Shown here one piece after another: positions 36,429 through 46,825 of a stretch of DNA of 64,000 bases (position 1 is the stretch's first letter; each line of letters begins with the position of its first letter). The translations under genes were made by a program, and so were the position numbers. The notes under the pieces are model-generated. The model saw only the letters and a program-made list of their open reading frames with translations, was not told the DNA's origin and ran no database searches. The DNA comes from Carnobacteriaceae bacterium zg-C25 (GTDB lineage: Bacteria; Bacillota; Bacilli; Lactobacillales; Aerococcaceae): positions 1,302,001 through 1,366,000 of the forward strand of contig CP072828.1 of NCBI GenBank assembly GCA_017945845.1, in the 5' to 3' direction.

Positions 36429-37313
36429 CTATCCCGCTTGAATGGTATCAATAATATTTTGTAAATCGTCTTCATCAAAATAATATTTATCATTGCAATA
36501 ATGACACGTTACTTCAATGCCACCATCTTCCTCTTTCATTTCTTGTAAATCATGCACACCTAGTGTCATTAGACCTTTTTCAAATTTTTCTTTATTGCAA
36601 TCACAATAAAACGAAACAGGTAGTTTATCTAAAAACTTCACATTTTCTTCACCTAAAATCAACGTTAAAATATCTTCAGGTGAATGATGGCTATCCATTA
36701 AATCCGAAATTTGTGGCATTTTAGCAATACGTCTTTCAATTTCAGAAATCGTTTCGTCTGTTGCTCCTGGCATCACTTGAATCATAAATCCACCTGATGT
36801 CCGGACACAATCATCGGTATCAACTAACACGCTGACGCCAATGGCAGATGGCGTTTGTTCAGAAAGCGCCATATAATACGTAAAATCTTCACCTAATTCA
36901 CCATCAACAATCGGCACTTGTCCCGAGAAAGGTTCACGCATACCCAAATCTTTACGAACGGTTAATGTCCCAGATGTTCCAACACAACCGCGCACATCTA
37001 ATTTCCCTTTTGCATTTAACGGTAAAGCAACTTTCGGGTTACTAATATACCCACGCACTTGCCCTTTCCCGTTACTATCGACAACAATTTTGCCACCAGG
37101 TCCGTTCCCGTTCACTTCTACCGTTAATTTTTCTTCGCCTTTTAAATTGTAACCTAATAATAATGCACCAACCATCGTACGCCCTAATGCTGCAGACGCT
37201 GTGTGCCATGTGTCGTGTCGACGTTGCGCTTCTTTGACCGTTTGTGTTGCGTCTACTGCAAACGCACGAATTTGACCATCAAACGCAAGTGCTTTTACTA
37301 AATAATCTGTCAT
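36429..37313 (-). CDS. hslO: Redox-regulated chaperone Hsp33
   Basis: Hsp33 is a holdase activated by oxidation. The 294-residue protein ends in the zinc-binding cysteine set FYCDCNKEKF and VTCHYCNDKY. The N-terminal domain is conserved (TDYLVKALAFDGQIRAFAVDAT). It follows ftsH by 71 bases across a terminator-like hairpin, as in other Lactobacillales. IS30 copy 2 lies 100 bp past its stop; no clear terminator remains there. Confidence 0.97.
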   Translation of the reverse strand: MTDYLVKALAFDGQIRAFAVDATQTVKEAQRRHDTWHTASAALGRTMVGALLLGYNLKGEEKLTVEVNGNGPGGKIVVDSNGKGQVRGYISNPKVALPLNAKGKLDVRGCVGTSGTLTVRKDLGMREPFSGQVPIVDGELGEDFTYYMALSEQTPSAIGVSVLVDTDDCVRTSGGFMIQVMPGATDETISEIERRIAKMPQISDLMDSHHSPEDILTLILGEENVKFLDKLPVSFYCDCNKEKFEKGLMTLGVHDLQEMKEEDGGIEVTCHYCNDKYYFDEDDLQNIIDTIQAG

Positions 37314-37329
37314 CTTTTCTCCTATGAAA

Positions 37330-37356
37330 AACCGTCATCCAAAATAGATAACGGTT
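37330..37356 (-). terminator. Hairpin after ftsH
   Basis: Stem AACCGT..ATC / GAT..ACGGTT between ftsH and hslO, followed by TTTTT on the minus strand; likely attenuates read-through into hslO. Confidence 0.65.
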
Positions 37357-37384
37357 CTTTGCTTTATTCGTTTATACCCGTTTG

Positions 37385-39391
37385 TTAAGCTTGTGTAGAC
37401 TCATCGTTGACCAATGTGTCTTCATCAATCACAACCGGTTCTTTCACTTCTGTTACTTCTTTCAAAGTTTGTTCACTTGGAAATTCAGCTGGTTCATCTA
37501 CTTCATTAGGCATTTTACCCGTTTCAAACAATGATTTAATCGCTGGACCATCAATTGTTTCTAATTCAATTAACTTATTAGCAATTGTATGCAATTGCTC
37601 TTTATGTTCAACTAATATATCCGTTGCTTTTTGACGTGCTTTTTGCATAATGTCAATAATTTCTTTATCAATTTCACGAGCCGTTTCATCAGAGTATGGT
37701 TGCGCGATTTGATAACCGTTCACTTCTTGACGATAGTCTACCATACCTAAGGTATCACTCATACCATAAACACGAACCATTGAACGTACAATTTGTGACG
37801 CTTGTTCAATATCGCTACTTGCCCCCGTAGACATTTCATTAAAAATTAACTCTTCCGCTGCACGTCCGGCTAATAACCCAACGACGCGATGGAATAATTC
37901 TTCTTTTGAAACAACTACTTGGTCTTCTTTTGGTAAGGAAATCACGTATCCCGCAGCGTTTCCACGTGGGACAATCGTTACTTTGTGTACTTCATTTGCC
38001 GCTTCTAATACTAAACCAGCAATCGCGTGCCCCGCTTCATGATACGCAACAATACGATTGGCTTTTTCTGTACGTTTACGGTCACGTTTTGCTAAACCAG
38101 CAATCACGCGGTCTTGCGCTTCACTAATATCACTCATGTTGATTTCAGTTTTGTTTTGTCGCGCAGCAATCAATGCCGCTTCATTTAATAGGTTGGCTAA
38201 ATCGGCACCCGCAAAACCTGGTGTTTGTTGCGCAACAACTTCCAAGGCAACATCTTTACCTAATGGTTTTTTACGTGCATGCACTTCTAAAATTTCTTTA
38301 CGCGCTTTCACATCAGGGTTGCCAACCATAATTTTACGGTCAAAACGTCCCGGACGTAACAACGCAGGGTCTAAAACATCTGAACGGTTTGTTGCGGCAA
38401 TGACAATAACACCTTCGTTACCTTCAAAACCGTCCATCTCAACTAACATTTGGTTAAGGGTTTGTTCGCGTTCATCGTTTCCGCCACCCATACCGTTACC
38501 ACGACGACGTCCAACGGCATCAATCTCATCAATAAAGATAATAGACGGCGCGCTTTTTTTCGCTTTATCAAATAAATCACGTACACGACTGGCACCAACA
38601 CCAACAAACATTTCAATAAACTCAGAACCTGAAATGGAGTGGAATGGCACGCCTGCTTCTCCAGCAACCGCTTTAGCCAATAACGTTTTACCTGTCCCCG
38701 GAGGGCCTTCTAATAAAACACCTGACGGAATTTTTGCACCTAGTGCTGTAAATTTACGTGGGTCTTTTAAGAAATCTACAATTTCAATTAATTCTTCTTT
38801 TTCTTCTTTGGCACCTGCTACATCACTAAAGCGGACTTTACTTGGTTTGCCTTTTGTATCTTCAGGACGGAATTTCCCAAAGCTCATTGGATTACGTCCA
38901 CCTGCACCACCATTTGCAGCGCCCATCATTTGAAACATGAAGAATGTGAAGATAATCAATGGCAATAACTGTACAACAATTTGTAACCATCCGCCATCTG
39001 ATCCCGGTACATCTTCAACCGCAACGTCATTTTTATGCGCACTTTGACGGATTTGTTCTTGGACATAAGGACTTACCCCAACAACCGCTGTGAACTTTTT
39101 AAAGGCAACTTTATTTGTGCCAAACACTTGCGTGAACATTGAATTATTTTTTTCTGATTTTTCAATTTGTTCAACTAACTCACCTTGCACTTGATAGGCA
39201 CTGTTAATGGGTTGGAATTTTAATGACTGCACATTCTTTTTATCCAACTGTTGCACTAATTCACTTGTTGTCAACTCACCCACTGGTTCGCTAGTTCCTG
39301 AATTTACCATTGAAAATAAACCCCATATCACTGTAACAGTTAATAAAAAGTAGAGTATATTCGCTCCGATAAAGGTTCTTTTTTTGTTCAT
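37385..39391 (-). CDS. ftsH: ATP-dependent zinc metalloprotease FtsH
   Basis: FtsH degrades unstable and misassembled membrane proteins. The 668-residue protein has two N-terminal membrane helices (about 7-27 and 133-155), an AAA+ domain (Walker [17 protein letters not shown] region [19 protein letters not shown]) and the zinc site HEAGH. The acidic, Glu-rich C-terminal tail is variable in the family. RBS AGGAGG. An inverted repeat TAACGAT / ATCGTTA (39402-39419) lies directly upstream of the RBS. Confidence 0.98.
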   Translation of the reverse strand: MNKKRTFIGANILYFLLTVTVIWGLFSMVNSGTSEPVGELTTSELVQQLDKKNVQSLKFQPINSAYQVQGELVEQIEKSEKNNSMFTQVFGTNKVAFKKFTAVVGVSPYVQEQIRQSAHKNDVAVEDVPGSDGGWLQIVVQLLPLIIFTFFMFQMMGAANGGAGGRNPMSFGKFRPEDTKGKPSKVRFSDVAGAKEEKEELIEIVDFLKDPRKFTALGAKIPSGVLLEGPPGTGKTLLAKAVAGEAGVPFHSISGSEFIEMFVGVGASRVRDLFDKAKKSAPSIIFIDEIDAVGRRRGNGMGGGNDEREQTLNQMLVEMDGFEGNEGVIVIAATNRSDVLDPALLRPGRFDRKIMVGNPDVKARKEILEVHARKKPLGKDVALEVVAQQTPGFAGADLANLLNEAALIAARQNKTEINMSDISEAQDRVIAGLAKRDRKRTEKANRIVAYHEAGHAIAGLVLEAANEVHKVTIVPRGNAAGYVISLPKEDQVVVSKEELFHRVVGLLAGRAAEELIFNEMSTGASSDIEQASQIVRSMVRVYGMSDTLGMVDYRQEVNGYQIAQPYSDETAREIDKEIIDIMQKARQKATDILVEHKEQLHTIANKLIELETIDGPAIKSLFETGKMPNEVDEPAEFPSEQTLKEVTEVKEPVVIDEDTLVNDESTQA

Positions 39392-39401
39392 TTGTTCCTC
39401 C

Positions 39402-39419
39402 TAACGATAATGATCGTTA
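39402..39419. promoter_or_regulatory. Inverted repeat just upstream of the ftsH RBS
   Basis: 7-bp arms TAACGAT / ATCGTTA with AATG loop, ending next to AGGAGG. It could be an mRNA hairpin that modulates translation or a repressor site; the sequence does not decide. Confidence 0.4.
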
Positions 39420-39476
39420 TTTTTGTCGCTTCATCTTATCACATTGGTATTTAAATCACCAACGATAAAGCTTGTC

Positions 39477-40022
39477 TTATGCGTGATTATAAATTTCTTC
39501 TTTTAAAACGCCAATATACGGTAAGTTACGATATTTTTGTGCGTAATCTAATCCATAACCAACAACAAATTCATTTGGAATTTCTAACCCGACGTAGTCT
39601 GCTTTCACATCAACCACACGACGTTCTGGTTTGTCTAACAACGTCACAACGGTAATTGACGCTGCACGACGAAATTCAAACAATTCTTTTAATTTTAGTA
39701 ATGTACGACCAGTGTCTACAATATCTTCAATAAAAATTAAATGTCTGCCTTCAACGTTAGTATCTAAATCTTTTAAAATACGCACATTTCCTGACGATTC
39801 TGTATCATCACCATAACTGCTCACATCTAAAAAGTCGATATCTAGCGGAATGTCCATTTCGCGTACTAAATCCGTCATAAACATAATACATCCGCGCAAT
39901 ACGCCAACGACTAAAGGATTTTTGCCTTCAAAATCTTTAGATAATTGTTTACCTAATTTTTCTGTACATTCACGTAACGCTTCACGTGTTACAAGCACTT
40001 TTTCAATATCATTATGAATCAT
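39477..40022 (-). CDS. hpt: Hypoxanthine phosphoribosyltransferase
   Basis: This 181-residue purine-salvage enzyme converts hypoxanthine/guanine and PRPP to IMP/GMP. The PRPP-binding loop is [27 protein letters not shown] and [16 protein letters not shown] are also typical. Its start overlaps the tilS stop by 11 bases with AAAGGA upstream; tilS-hpt-ftsH is the conserved Firmicute order. Confidence 0.97.
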   Translation of the reverse strand: MIHNDIEKVLVTREALRECTEKLGKQLSKDFEGKNPLVVGVLRGCIMFMTDLVREMDIPLDIDFLDVSSYGDDTESSGNVRILKDLDTNVEGRHLIFIEDIVDTGRTLLKLKELFEFRRAASITVVTLLDKPERRVVDVKADYVGLEIPNEFVVGYGLDYAQKYRNLPYIGVLKEEIYNHA

Positions 40023-41274
40023 GTCTATTTATCCTTTCTATTTTCACGAAGACTTGTTGATTATCACCGTTTATTTTATCAGTTTCTACGGATTTATACA
40101 AATAATCAAATCGTTCATCTAATATTGCTAAAATTTCATTGTTTTTCGTTGCCACAACGGCGATTTCTTGCCGTTCGTCTTTAGGAATTTTACCATCAAT
40201 AAACAATCTAGCTACCTTTTTATGCCCCGAATCAATTTTCACTCGATCTCCGGGCAAAACTGACCGCACGCTTACAGGCAATTGCTCTTTTGAAACAGCG
40301 ACTCCCCGCAAAGCGTTCACTTCAATTTGCCATCCGTCAATGACACCAACGCGTTCAACCGTTACTGTTTCTCTTTTTTGACGTGGTGGTATCGCATCAC
40401 GAATAGTTGCCGAATCGTACGTTTGAATGTACTGCTTGCCATTTCCTAGGTCTAAACTTTTTTGTCCATTAGTGCTCTGCGTCAATTGTAAAATATGCGA
40501 AACATTATCGTTCGTCAACACATTGTGCGTGTGAAGCCATTGCACAATCATTTCCCGCTTTTCATAATCACTTAACAAACGAAATGTCGGTATATCAAGC
40601 GTATCTTCAATTGCTTTGACATTTACATCATTTACCAATTCGTTGAGTTGCGTTGCAAAATTAACGATATGCTCGTCAAATTTTTCGTTTTCTTGCCGTA
40701 ATAACGGTAAAATCGTGTGTCGTAATCGATTGCGTGTAAAGTGCGTTTGCGCATTTGTTTCATCTTCCACAAATTGTAGTTGATGTGCTTTAGCGTACGC
40801 ATATAATTGCTTCTTCGTATACGCCAACAACGGACGATACAACGTACAAAAATCATTAAACGCACGTGACTTTGGAATCCCCGTAACGCTCTTTAACCCG
40901 TTTCCACGAATTAAATGCAACAATACCGTTTCAACAAAATCATCACGATGATGGGCAGTAACCACGTAACTGGCTCTATACTTTTCCACCACCGATTGCA
41001 AAAACTGATAGCGAAACGCTCGAGCATCCATTTCACTGTTCAAATTCGGTGCCGTAACATTCGTTTCATAGGTTACGCCATAGGATTTTGCTAACGCTTC
41101 AACAAATTGTTGATCGTTTTTTGCATTTTCACGCATAAAGTGATTCACGTGCGCAACAATTAATCGATTGGGTGCGATTTGTTGGTGCAACAAATGTAGC
41201 AATACAACCGAGTCAACGCCACCTGACACCGCAACAACAATGGTATCGTCATCTTTCCAAAACGGTTGAATCAT
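40012..41274 (-). CDS. tilS: tRNA(Ile)-lysidine synthetase
   Basis: TilS modifies C34 of tRNA-Ile(CAU) to lysidine so that it reads AUA. The 420-residue protein has the PP-loop motif [24 protein letters not shown] and a C-terminal TilS domain. The start at 41274 has AAGGAGG 5 bases upstream; the frame extends to 41307 without an RBS. It follows divIC closely and overlaps hpt. Confidence 0.96.
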   Translation of the reverse strand: MIQPFWKDDDTIVVAVSGGVDSVVLLHLLHQQIAPNRLIVAHVNHFMRENAKNDQQFVEALAKSYGVTYETNVTAPNLNSEMDARAFRYQFLQSVVEKYRASYVVTAHHRDDFVETVLLHLIRGNGLKSVTGIPKSRAFNDFCTLYRPLLAYTKKQLYAYAKAHQLQFVEDETNAQTHFTRNRLRHTILPLLRQENEKFDEHIVNFATQLNELVNDVNVKAIEDTLDIPTFRLLSDYEKREMIVQWLHTHNVLTNDNVSHILQLTQSTNGQKSLDLGNGKQYIQTYDSATIRDAIPPRQKRETVTVERVGVIDGWQIEVNALRGVAVSKEQLPVSVRSVLPGDRVKIDSGHKKVARLFIDGKIPKDERQEIAVVATKNNEILAILDERFDYLYKSVETDKINGDNQQVFVKIERINRHDS

Positions 41275-41316
41275 ACGCCCTCCTTGTAAACGAAAAAGTC
41301 TATCCACGATAGACTT

Positions 41317-41682
41317 TTATTCTCCTTGATTTGAAAGTGCTTTTTGACGTGCCTGTTCATTTTGTAACATGGCATTTTCTTCTGGAATGTTAAAAATCAG
41401 TTCGTTAGGCAATGTATAAAACCCTCTTGCACGCGCTAATTTCAATACATATTCATCATCGTTTAGTAAATCAACATACGTCTTCAATTCAATTTGTCTT
41501 GTTTTCGCTTGCTGATTTTCCACTTTTACAATTTCTAAATTTTTTTTCAATTGTTCAGTTTGTTGCACATTATTAAAAATTTGAAAACATAACGTAGCCG
41601 CAAACAATAACGTTCCCAATAGCCATAAAAAGACGCGATTACTTTTTCGTTGCTGCGACCGTTTTGATTCAGTTGTTTCCAA
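41317..41682 (-). CDS. divIC: Septum formation initiator DivIC
   Basis: This 121-residue bitopic membrane protein has a basic cytoplasmic N-terminus, one membrane segment (18-38, VFLWLLGTLLFAATLCF) and a coiled coil (40-75), then YVLKLARARGFYTLPNELIF. It is a divisome scaffold acting with FtsL and DivIB. Its position between rqcP and tilS is as in Bacillus, but the S1-domain gene usually following divIC (yabR) is absent. Confidence 0.93.
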   Translation of the reverse strand: METTESKRSQQRKSNRVFLWLLGTLLFAATLCFQIFNNVQQTEQLKKNLEIVKVENQQAKTRQIELKTYVDLLNDDEYVLKLARARGFYTLPNELIFNIPEENAMLQNEQARQKALSNQGE

Positions 41683-41749
41683 AGTATCGCCTCCTTCTAT
41701 TTCCTTTTTCTATCATAGCAAGAAAATGAACGATTTACCATGGTATTTT

Positions 41750-42022
41750 TTAAAATAGCGGTTCTTTTTCAACTCGTGTTTCACTTAAAACCGTATACAT
41801 CCCATCCGCTTCATCTTTTTTAGTCGTCTCTACAATTTTTTCAATGCGCACAACCAATGTTTTTGTAGCATACAACAACGTAATCTCATCACCAACTTTT
41901 ACTTGGGTACTTGATTTTGCGGTTTTTCCATTAATTAAAATCCGTTCTTTATCCGATACTTCTTTAGCTACTGTACGTCTTTTAATTAAACGGGATACTT
42001 TTAAATATTTATCTAATCTCAT
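41750..42022 (-). CDS. rqcP: S4-domain RNA-binding protein RqcP (YabO-type)
   Basis: This 90-residue S4-domain protein ([41 protein letters not shown]) has the size and neighbourhood of RqcP/YabO, which works with RqcH in poly-alanine tailing of stalled nascent chains on the 50S subunit. The start at 42022 has AGGAG upstream and overlaps the end of the MazG gene by 14 bases; the frame to 42061 is rejected. Confidence 0.9.
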   Translation of the reverse strand: MRLDKYLKVSRLIKRRTVAKEVSDKERILINGKTAKSSTQVKVGDEITLLYATKTLVVRIEKIVETTKKDEADGMYTVLSETRVEKEPLF

Positions 42023-43073
42023 CGGCTTTCTCCTGTTTTTTAATTTTTTGCCACAACGCATCCAACTCTTTTACACTATTAACCGTTACACCGTCAAAAA
42101 CGTGCGGGTGTCTACGTCGAATTTTTTGATTTAGCGTCGTTAAAACATCTTCTAAATTAAAGTAACCGTCATATTCGGCAACGCTCGTTTGAAATAACAC
42201 TTGCCATAACAAATCACCTAATTCTTCAATCATATTATCAATATCATCGTTTTTCAGTGCTTGCTCAAATTCTTGTAATTCTTCTTTAAAATAAGGTAAC
42301 AACGATTCGTGCGTCTGTTCTTTCAACCAAATATCGTTTTGAGCAATTTGCGCCATATAATGTTGTAACGTTTGAAACGATGCCGTTGCATCATCTTGTG
42401 CCATTTTCGGTACAAATAACGTTGTTAAATTATAAACGCCATCTAATCGGTCAATTTCATACAATGGCATCCAGTCAACGTGTTGTTGTGTTGTTCCGGC
42501 AGCATGAACTAGTGCCACTCGATAATCATCCGGGTAGCGCTTCATTAAAGATAACTTTACATCACTGGCTACAAAATCATTGAACACTTGCATGATCATT
42601 ACATGTTGCGTCAACACCACATCTTCAACACGAAAATCTAACGCATCCACTAATTGAAATCCATCAATCACATCAATACGAACAGCCGCTGCCAAGTCAT
42701 CAATAAAACTATGTCCACCAACAATATTTACGGTAATATCATCGCGTTTTAGAAGCTGTTGCACAACACTTTCCGCCACCATCGGATGCCCCGGTACTGC
42801 ATACGTCAATTCTGTGTTGTCGTTTGCTAAAGCAACTAATTTTTCCACAATCGTTTCGTACACTTTTTCAAATGCATCAAACTGCTCGTAAGTATCATCA
42901 AAGCTTTCAATAATTAGCCCTTCTTGTACAAGCGTATCCACCACTGGATGTAATTTCGTACGTAAATAAACCGTTTCTTTTTGTTTGATTTTTGATTCAA
43001 GATGGCGATACACCCCTAAAGGTAACTGATTCATATCGCCTGCTCCTAATCCAATAACATGAATAATTGACAT
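42009..43073 (-). CDS. YabN-type fusion: tetrapyrrole-methylase-like + MazG nucleotide pyrophosphohydrolase
   Basis: 354 residues. The N-terminal part (1-210) starts [20 protein letters not shown], a SAM-methylase-like fold with [18 protein letters not shown]. The C-terminal part (240-345) has the MazG metal motif [20 protein letters not shown] then [12 protein letters not shown]. MazG enzymes hydrolyse non-canonical NTPs. The start at 43073 is preferred because the first ATG (43079) lies one base from AAAGGAG. The methylase half has no known activity in this fusion. First gene of the cluster leading to hslO. Confidence 0.9.
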   Translation of the reverse strand: MSIIHVIGLGAGDMNQLPLGVYRHLESKIKQKETVYLRTKLHPVVDTLVQEGLIIESFDDTYEQFDAFEKVYETIVEKLVALANDNTELTYAVPGHPMVAESVVQQLLKRDDITVNIVGGHSFIDDLAAAVRIDVIDGFQLVDALDFRVEDVVLTQHVMIMQVFNDFVASDVKLSLMKRYPDDYRVALVHAAGTTQQHVDWMPLYEIDRLDGVYNLTTLFVPKMAQDDATASFQTLQHYMAQIAQNDIWLKEQTHESLLPYFKEELQEFEQALKNDDIDNMIEELGDLLWQVLFQTSVAEYDGYFNLEDVLTTLNQKIRRRHPHVFDGVTVNSVKELDALWQKIKKQEKADEIR

Positions 43074-43135
43074 AGCCATTCTCCTTTTCTTCTACATTAT
43101 AACACGAACACATTTTTGGCAACTTTAAATTTGAG

Positions 43136-43165
43136 TTGCCTTACTTATAGTAAAAGCGTTATAAT
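43136..43165 (+). promoter_or_regulatory. Promoter of the YebC-family gene
   Basis: -35 TTGCCT (43136-43141), 18-bp spacer, -10 TATAAT (43160-43165). Confidence 0.7.
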
Positions 43166-43199
43166 GTATGAGCAAATTTTAAAAGAAAAGAGTGACTAT

Positions 43200-43919
43200 A
43201 TGGGACGCAAATGGGCGAATATCGTTGAAAAGAAAACTAAATTAGATGGTGCCAACAGTAAAATTTATGCCAAATTTGGTATTGAAGTTTATGCTGCAGC
43301 AAAACAAGGAGATCCAGATCCTGCAACAAACCAAAAATTAAAATTCGTTATTGATCGTGCAAAAACGTATAACGTTCCAAAACACATTATTGATAAAGCG
43401 ATTGATAAAGCAAAAGGTGGTTCAGACGAAACGTTCTCTGAATTACGTTACGAAGGTTTTGGACCAAATGGGTCAATGATTATTGTCGACGCTTTAACAA
43501 ACAACGTAAACCGTACAGCATCTGATGTACGTGCAGCATACGGTAAAAACGGCGGAAACATGGGTGTTTCTGGTGCAGTTTCTTATTTATTCGACAACAC
43601 TGCCATTTTTGGTATTGCAAATAAAAATGCCGAAGAATTATTTGAAGCGCTAATCGAAGCAGAAATCGATGTACGCGACGTGATTCAAGAGGAAGACGAC
43701 GCTATTGTCTATGCTGAACCGAGCGATTTCCACGCCGTTCAAGTGGCGTTAAACGAAATGGGCATTACTGAATTTACCATTTCAGAAATTGAAATGTTGC
43801 CACAAAATGAAGTTGTTTTAAGCGGTGACGATTTAACAAAATTCGAAAAACTCATTGGTGCTTTAGAAGATTTAGAAGATGTTCAAAAAGTTTACCACAA
43901 CGTTGATTTAGGTGAATAA
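43200..43919 (+). CDS. YebC/TACO1-family protein (YeeN type)
   Basis: This 239-residue protein begins [20 protein letters not shown] and has [34 protein letters not shown] and [14 protein letters not shown]. The MGRKW start and [20 protein letters not shown] place it in the YeeN branch. The family binds ribosomes and helps translation of proline-rich or stalling sequences; older annotation calls it a transcription regulator. The start at 43200 is the conserved MGRKW; the longer frame from 43116 covers the promoter and is rejected. Confidence 0.95.
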   Translation: MGRKWANIVEKKTKLDGANSKIYAKFGIEVYAAAKQGDPDPATNQKLKFVIDRAKTYNVPKHIIDKAIDKAKGGSDETFSELRYEGFGPNGSMIIVDALTNNVNRTASDVRAAYGKNGGNMGVSGAVSYLFDNTAIFGIANKNAEELFEALIEAEIDVRDVIQEEDDAIVYAEPSDFHAVQVALNEMGITEFTISEIEMLPQNEVVLSGDDLTKFEKLIGALEDLEDVQKVYHNVDLGE

Positions 43920-43928
43920 CAAAACAAT

Positions 43929-43968
43929 AGCTAGGGAAGCGTCTTAACGACGTTCCCCTAGCTTTTTT
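43929..43968 (+). terminator. Terminator of the YebC-family gene
   Basis: Stem AGCTAGGGAAGCGTC / GACGTTCCCCTAGCT with TTAAC loop and T-run; its T-run reaches the stop codon of the convergent gene. Confidence 0.9.
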
Positions 43969-44245
43969 AATCTTGTTCTTTCAACCATTTATGAAAAATC
44001 ATCAAACAAACACATAATAAGGCATTAAAAATTGACCAAACAAGCAATAGTTTAAAACCAAAATAAATGTTTGCTTCATCCCCATCGTATCTCCAACCGT
44101 TCTGTCCAAGCGGTTCTTTATATAACATCCATTCCCAATGAATAAAAACGATATAACCAATGATGCACAAACCTAAAAACAACCCAACACTATAGGCTAA
44201 CAAAGTCGGTTTTTCGTCTTTAATCAATAATTTTTTTATGTCCAT
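43967..44245 (-). CDS. Small membrane protein of unknown function (92 aa)
   Basis: Two hydrophobic helices (about 15-37 and 62-85) flank an extracytoplasmic or cytoplasmic loop EWMLYKEPLGQNGWRYDGDE. Charged ends (MDIKKLLIKDEK, HKWLKEQD). I do not recognise the family. It starts 2 bases after the stop of the secreted-protein gene with AAGGGTG inside that gene, so the two are one transcription and translation unit. Confidence 0.7.
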   Translation of the reverse strand: MDIKKLLIKDEKPTLLAYSVGLFLGLCIIGYIVFIHWEWMLYKEPLGQNGWRYDGDEANIYFGFKLLLVWSIFNALLCVCLMIFHKWLKEQD

Positions 44246-44247
44246 AA

Positions 44248-44742
44248 CTAATGCACCCTTACCGGTTCATATTGTCCGTACACCGGTCTTCGAACCTTGT
44301 AGTAGTTTCTAGATGTCCCACCAAAAACGTCATCTTTAACACGATATCCTTCTTCTACTTCATATAATATTTTATATCCTAAGTAATAGGTCCCCGGTGT
44401 ATTTATCAACACTCCATATCCTTTTTCTGATGATACCCTAGAAAAGAGAGAAATCGTTAAAATCTCATCAATAGCACCTGTCACTTCAACGCCTCTTTCT
44501 AATTTTTTCTGTGAATAAATCCATCCTGGTGTAACCAGATTATCTGATACACGTTCAATATTCCCCCACTCTTGATATTTTCGTACCCCTTCTTTTCTAT
44601 AACCACCCCAATAATAATGTTCCATCGGAGCAATTGGATTTTTTTGGATAGTTTTTGCATGTACTGTAGGTGATTGAACAAACCCCATACCAAACCAAAT
44701 ACTCATCAAAATAACAACCATTTGTTTACATCGTTTTGCCAT
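44248..44742 (-). CDS. Secreted protein of unknown function (164 aa)
   Basis: The N-terminus MAKRCKQMVVILMSIWFGMG, ending VQSPTVHA, is a clear signal peptide with a likely cleavage after AHA-type VHA (about residue 29). The mature part is small, Tyr/Gly-rich (HYYWGGYRKEGVRKYQEWGN, TPGTYYLGYKILYEVEEGYR, KVRRPVYGQYEPVRVH) and looks beta-rich, without cysteines. No LPXTG or lipobox, so it is released. I do not recognise it. Coupled to the downstream membrane protein. Confidence 0.75.
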   Translation of the reverse strand: MAKRCKQMVVILMSIWFGMGFVQSPTVHAKTIQKNPIAPMEHYYWGGYRKEGVRKYQEWGNIERVSDNLVTPGWIYSQKKLERGVEVTGAIDEILTISLFSRVSSEKGYGVLINTPGTYYLGYKILYEVEEGYRVKDDVFGGTSRNYYKVRRPVYGQYEPVRVH

Positions 44743-44960
44743 GATAATATACCCCCGTATTTATAAAAGACAGACGCGCAACTTTGAAACAACAATTAAC
44801 TGTACATGTTAATCACCATCTTTCTGGTCAACCAATGATATTTTCAAGTAAAATATACCAAAAAATGGAAGCGCTGTCAATTCTTTCTGTACAGTATTTC
44901 CGATATTTTTTCAGACTATCTTTTTTTATTCATTTCACACATCTTTTGACACTATAAAAT
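44743..44960. other. Leader region of the secreted-protein gene
   Basis: AT-rich stretch between the secreted-protein gene and the glnA terminator; no gene visible. It carries the near-cre GGAAGCGCTGTCAA at 44869-44882, a weak match only. Confidence 0.3.
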
Positions 44961-45002
44961 TAAAAAAATCGGTGAATACAATTGATTTGTATCACCGATT
45001 TT
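44961..45002 (-). terminator. Terminator of glnA
   Basis: Stem AATCGGTGATACAA / TTGTATTCACCGATT with a short loop and T-run on the minus strand. Confidence 0.9.
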
Positions 45003-45006
45003 AAGA

Positions 45007-46344
45007 CTAATATTGTTTCAAATAATGGTCGAGTTCCCATTTTGTAACTTGCGTACGATACGCTTGATACTCCAACGATTTTTCAGCAATGAAGTTTTGC
45101 GCAATGTGTTCACCCAATCCCGAAAGAATGACGTCATCTTGCTGCAACGCTTTTAACGCTTGATGTAAACTACTTGGTAAATCCGTAATCCCATTTTCCA
45201 ATCGTTCTGCAGGCGACATTTGATAAATGTTGCGATCTACAGCTGGAGGTGGTGTCAATTCATTCACAATACCATCTAATCCCGAACGCAACAACACCGC
45301 CATCACTAAATACGGATTCGCCATCGGATCAACACTGCGTAATTCAACACGTGTAGAGTTGCCACGACTTGCTGGAATGCGAATCAGTGGTGAGCGATTT
45401 TTGCCACTCCACGCCACATAAACAGGCGCTTCATAACCCGGTATTAATCGTTTGTATGAGTTGACGGTAGGGTTACAAATGGCTGTATAACCATGTGCAT
45501 GTGTCATTAAACCGGCAATAAATTGACGAGCCGTTTTGCTTAATCCATCTTTTTCTGTTTCGTCATAAAAAGCGTTCCCTTTTTCTGTAAATAAAGATAA
45601 ATTACAGTGCATTCCAGAACCGTTAATCCCCACGACTGGTTTCGCCATAAAGGTGGCGTGTAATCCGTGTTGGCGTGCAATCGTTTTAACAACTAATTTA
45701 AACGTTTGAATATTGTCACATGCCGTTACGGCATCTGTAAATTTCCAATCAATTTCATGCTGACCAGGGGCATTTTCATGGTGGCTTGCTTCAATTTCAA
45801 ATCCCATTTCCTCTAGTTGCAACACAATGTCACGACGACAATTTTCACCTAAATCAGTTGGCGCTAAGTCAAAATACCCACCATCATCATTTAAGTTCAT
45901 TGTTGGTTGACCGTGTTCATCAAGTTTGAATAAGAAAAATTCTGGTTCTGGTCCTAAGTTAAATTGTGTATACCCTAAAATATGCATCTCATCCAATACA
46001 CGTTTTAAATTATGACGTGGATCCCCAGCAAACGGGGTACCGTCTGGATTGTATACATCACAAATAAAACGGGCAACTTTTCCGTTGTCATTTCCCCAAG
46101 GAAATACAAGCCACGTATTTAAATCAGGATATAAATACATATCACTTTCTTCGATGCGTACAAAACCTTCGATTGACGATCCGTCAAACATCATTTTATT
46201 ATCCAATACTTTTTCAATTTGGCTAATCGGCACTTCTACATTTTTGACAGTCCCTAAAATATCCGAAAACATTAGACGTAAATAACGGACATCCTTTTCT
46301 TGAATATCATCTAATATCATTTGTTTTGTAATTTGTTTTTTCAT
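45007..46344 (-). CDS. glnA: Glutamine synthetase, type I
   Basis: This 445-residue enzyme makes glutamine from glutamate, ammonia and ATP. Visible motifs: [73 protein letters not shown]. It is the 450-residue Firmicute form without the adenylylation motif; control is by feedback and by GlnR. It starts 4 bases after the glnR stop, so glnRA is an operon. Confidence 0.98.
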   Translation of the reverse strand: MKKQITKQMILDDIQEKDVRYLRLMFSDILGTVKNVEVPISQIEKVLDNKMMFDGSSIEGFVRIEESDMYLYPDLNTWLVFPWGNDNGKVARFICDVYNPDGTPFAGDPRHNLKRVLDEMHILGYTQFNLGPEPEFFLFKLDEHGQPTMNLNDDGGYFDLAPTDLGENCRRDIVLQLEEMGFEIEASHHENAPGQHEIDWKFTDAVTACDNIQTFKLVVKTIARQHGLHATFMAKPVVGINGSGMHCNLSLFTEKGNAFYDETEKDGLSKTARQFIAGLMTHAHGYTAICNPTVNSYKRLIPGYEAPVYVAWSGKNRSPLIRIPASRGNSTRVELRSVDPMANPYLVMAVLLRSGLDGIVNELTPPPAVDRNIYQMSPAERLENGITDLPSSLHQALKALQQDDVILSGLGEHIAQNFIAEKSLEYQAYRTQVTKWELDHYLKQY

Positions 46345-46348
46345 CTAT

Positions 46349-46708
46349 TTACCTATCTGTTGTCGATATGTGCTTCCACTGTTGTTGATTCATTAACTCT
46401 TTATATAAAATGCGTCGAACATCTTCGTCTGTAAGTGGTTTTGCTTGATCCAAAGGCGATACTTTTTTATTGGCGTACACCTTTTTAATGGCTACAATCG
46501 TCAACCCTTCCTCTAAATAATCTTTAATTTCTAATAGGCGATCAACATCATTTAACGAATATAATCGCCGATTCGTTTGTGAGCGTTTTGGAAAAATTAG
46601 CCCCTGTTCTTCATAATATCGAATTTGTCGTGCTGATAATTCCGTTAACATCATCATCGTTCCAATCGGAAATACTGGCAAGGAACGTCGTAACTCTTTT
46701 TCACTCAT
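46349..46708 (-). CDS. glnR: Nitrogen regulator GlnR (MerR family)
   Basis: This 119-residue MerR-type repressor has an N-terminal winged helix (FPIGTMMMLTELSARQIRYY, RRLYSLNDVDRLLEIKDYL) and a short C-terminal tail that, in this family, senses feedback-inhibited glutamine synthetase. The start at 46708 has AAAGGTGG upstream; a longer frame to 46750 covers a GlnR box and is rejected. Two GlnR boxes precede it, consistent with autorepression. Confidence 0.96.
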   Translation of the reverse strand: MSEKELRRSLPVFPIGTMMMLTELSARQIRYYEEQGLIFPKRSQTNRRLYSLNDVDRLLEIKDYLEEGLTIVAIKKVYANKKVSPLDQAKPLTDEDVRRILYKELMNQQQWKHISTTDR

Positions 46709-46730
46709 TTTGTTTCCACCTTTCGTCGCT

Positions 46731-46758
46731 ATTGTAACATATTTTAACACACCTACAA
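46731..46758 (-). promoter_or_regulatory. Promoter of glnRA
   Basis: Minus-strand -35 TTGTAG (46753-46758), 16-bp spacer, -10 TACAAT (46731-46736), overlapped by the proximal GlnR box. Confidence 0.6.
46733..46749. promoter_or_regulatory. GlnR box (proximal)
   Basis: TGTAACATATTTTAACA is an exact fit to TGTNA-N7-TNACA and overlaps the -10 region. Confidence 0.85.
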
Positions 46759-46775
46759 TTTAAATCGGCGTTTTA

Positions 46776-46792
46776 TGTCACAAAATGTAACA
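46776..46792. promoter_or_regulatory. GlnR box (distal)
   Basis: TGTCACAAAATGTAACA is an exact fit to the GlnR consensus, 43 bp from the proximal box (four helical turns); its edge overlaps the pyrB terminator. Confidence 0.8.
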
Positions 46793-46824
46793 ACCCTTTG
46801 CCGTTAGTACGACAAAGGGTTGTT
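46789..46824 (-). terminator. Terminator of pyrRB
   Basis: Perfect 12-bp stem AACAACCCTTTG / CAAAGGGTTGTT right after the pyrB stop; the downstream T-run is weak. Confidence 0.75.
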
Positions 46825-46825
46825 A

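Noticed and set aside
38058-38933. 291-codon plus-strand frame inside ftsH
   Set aside because: Wholly antisense to a strongly conserved gene; low-complexity Ser/Pro/Arg composition is typical of an antisense shadow.
44869-44882. cre site upstream of the secreted-protein gene
   Set aside because: GGAAGCGCTGTCAA has several mismatches to the consensus and an unsuitable flank.
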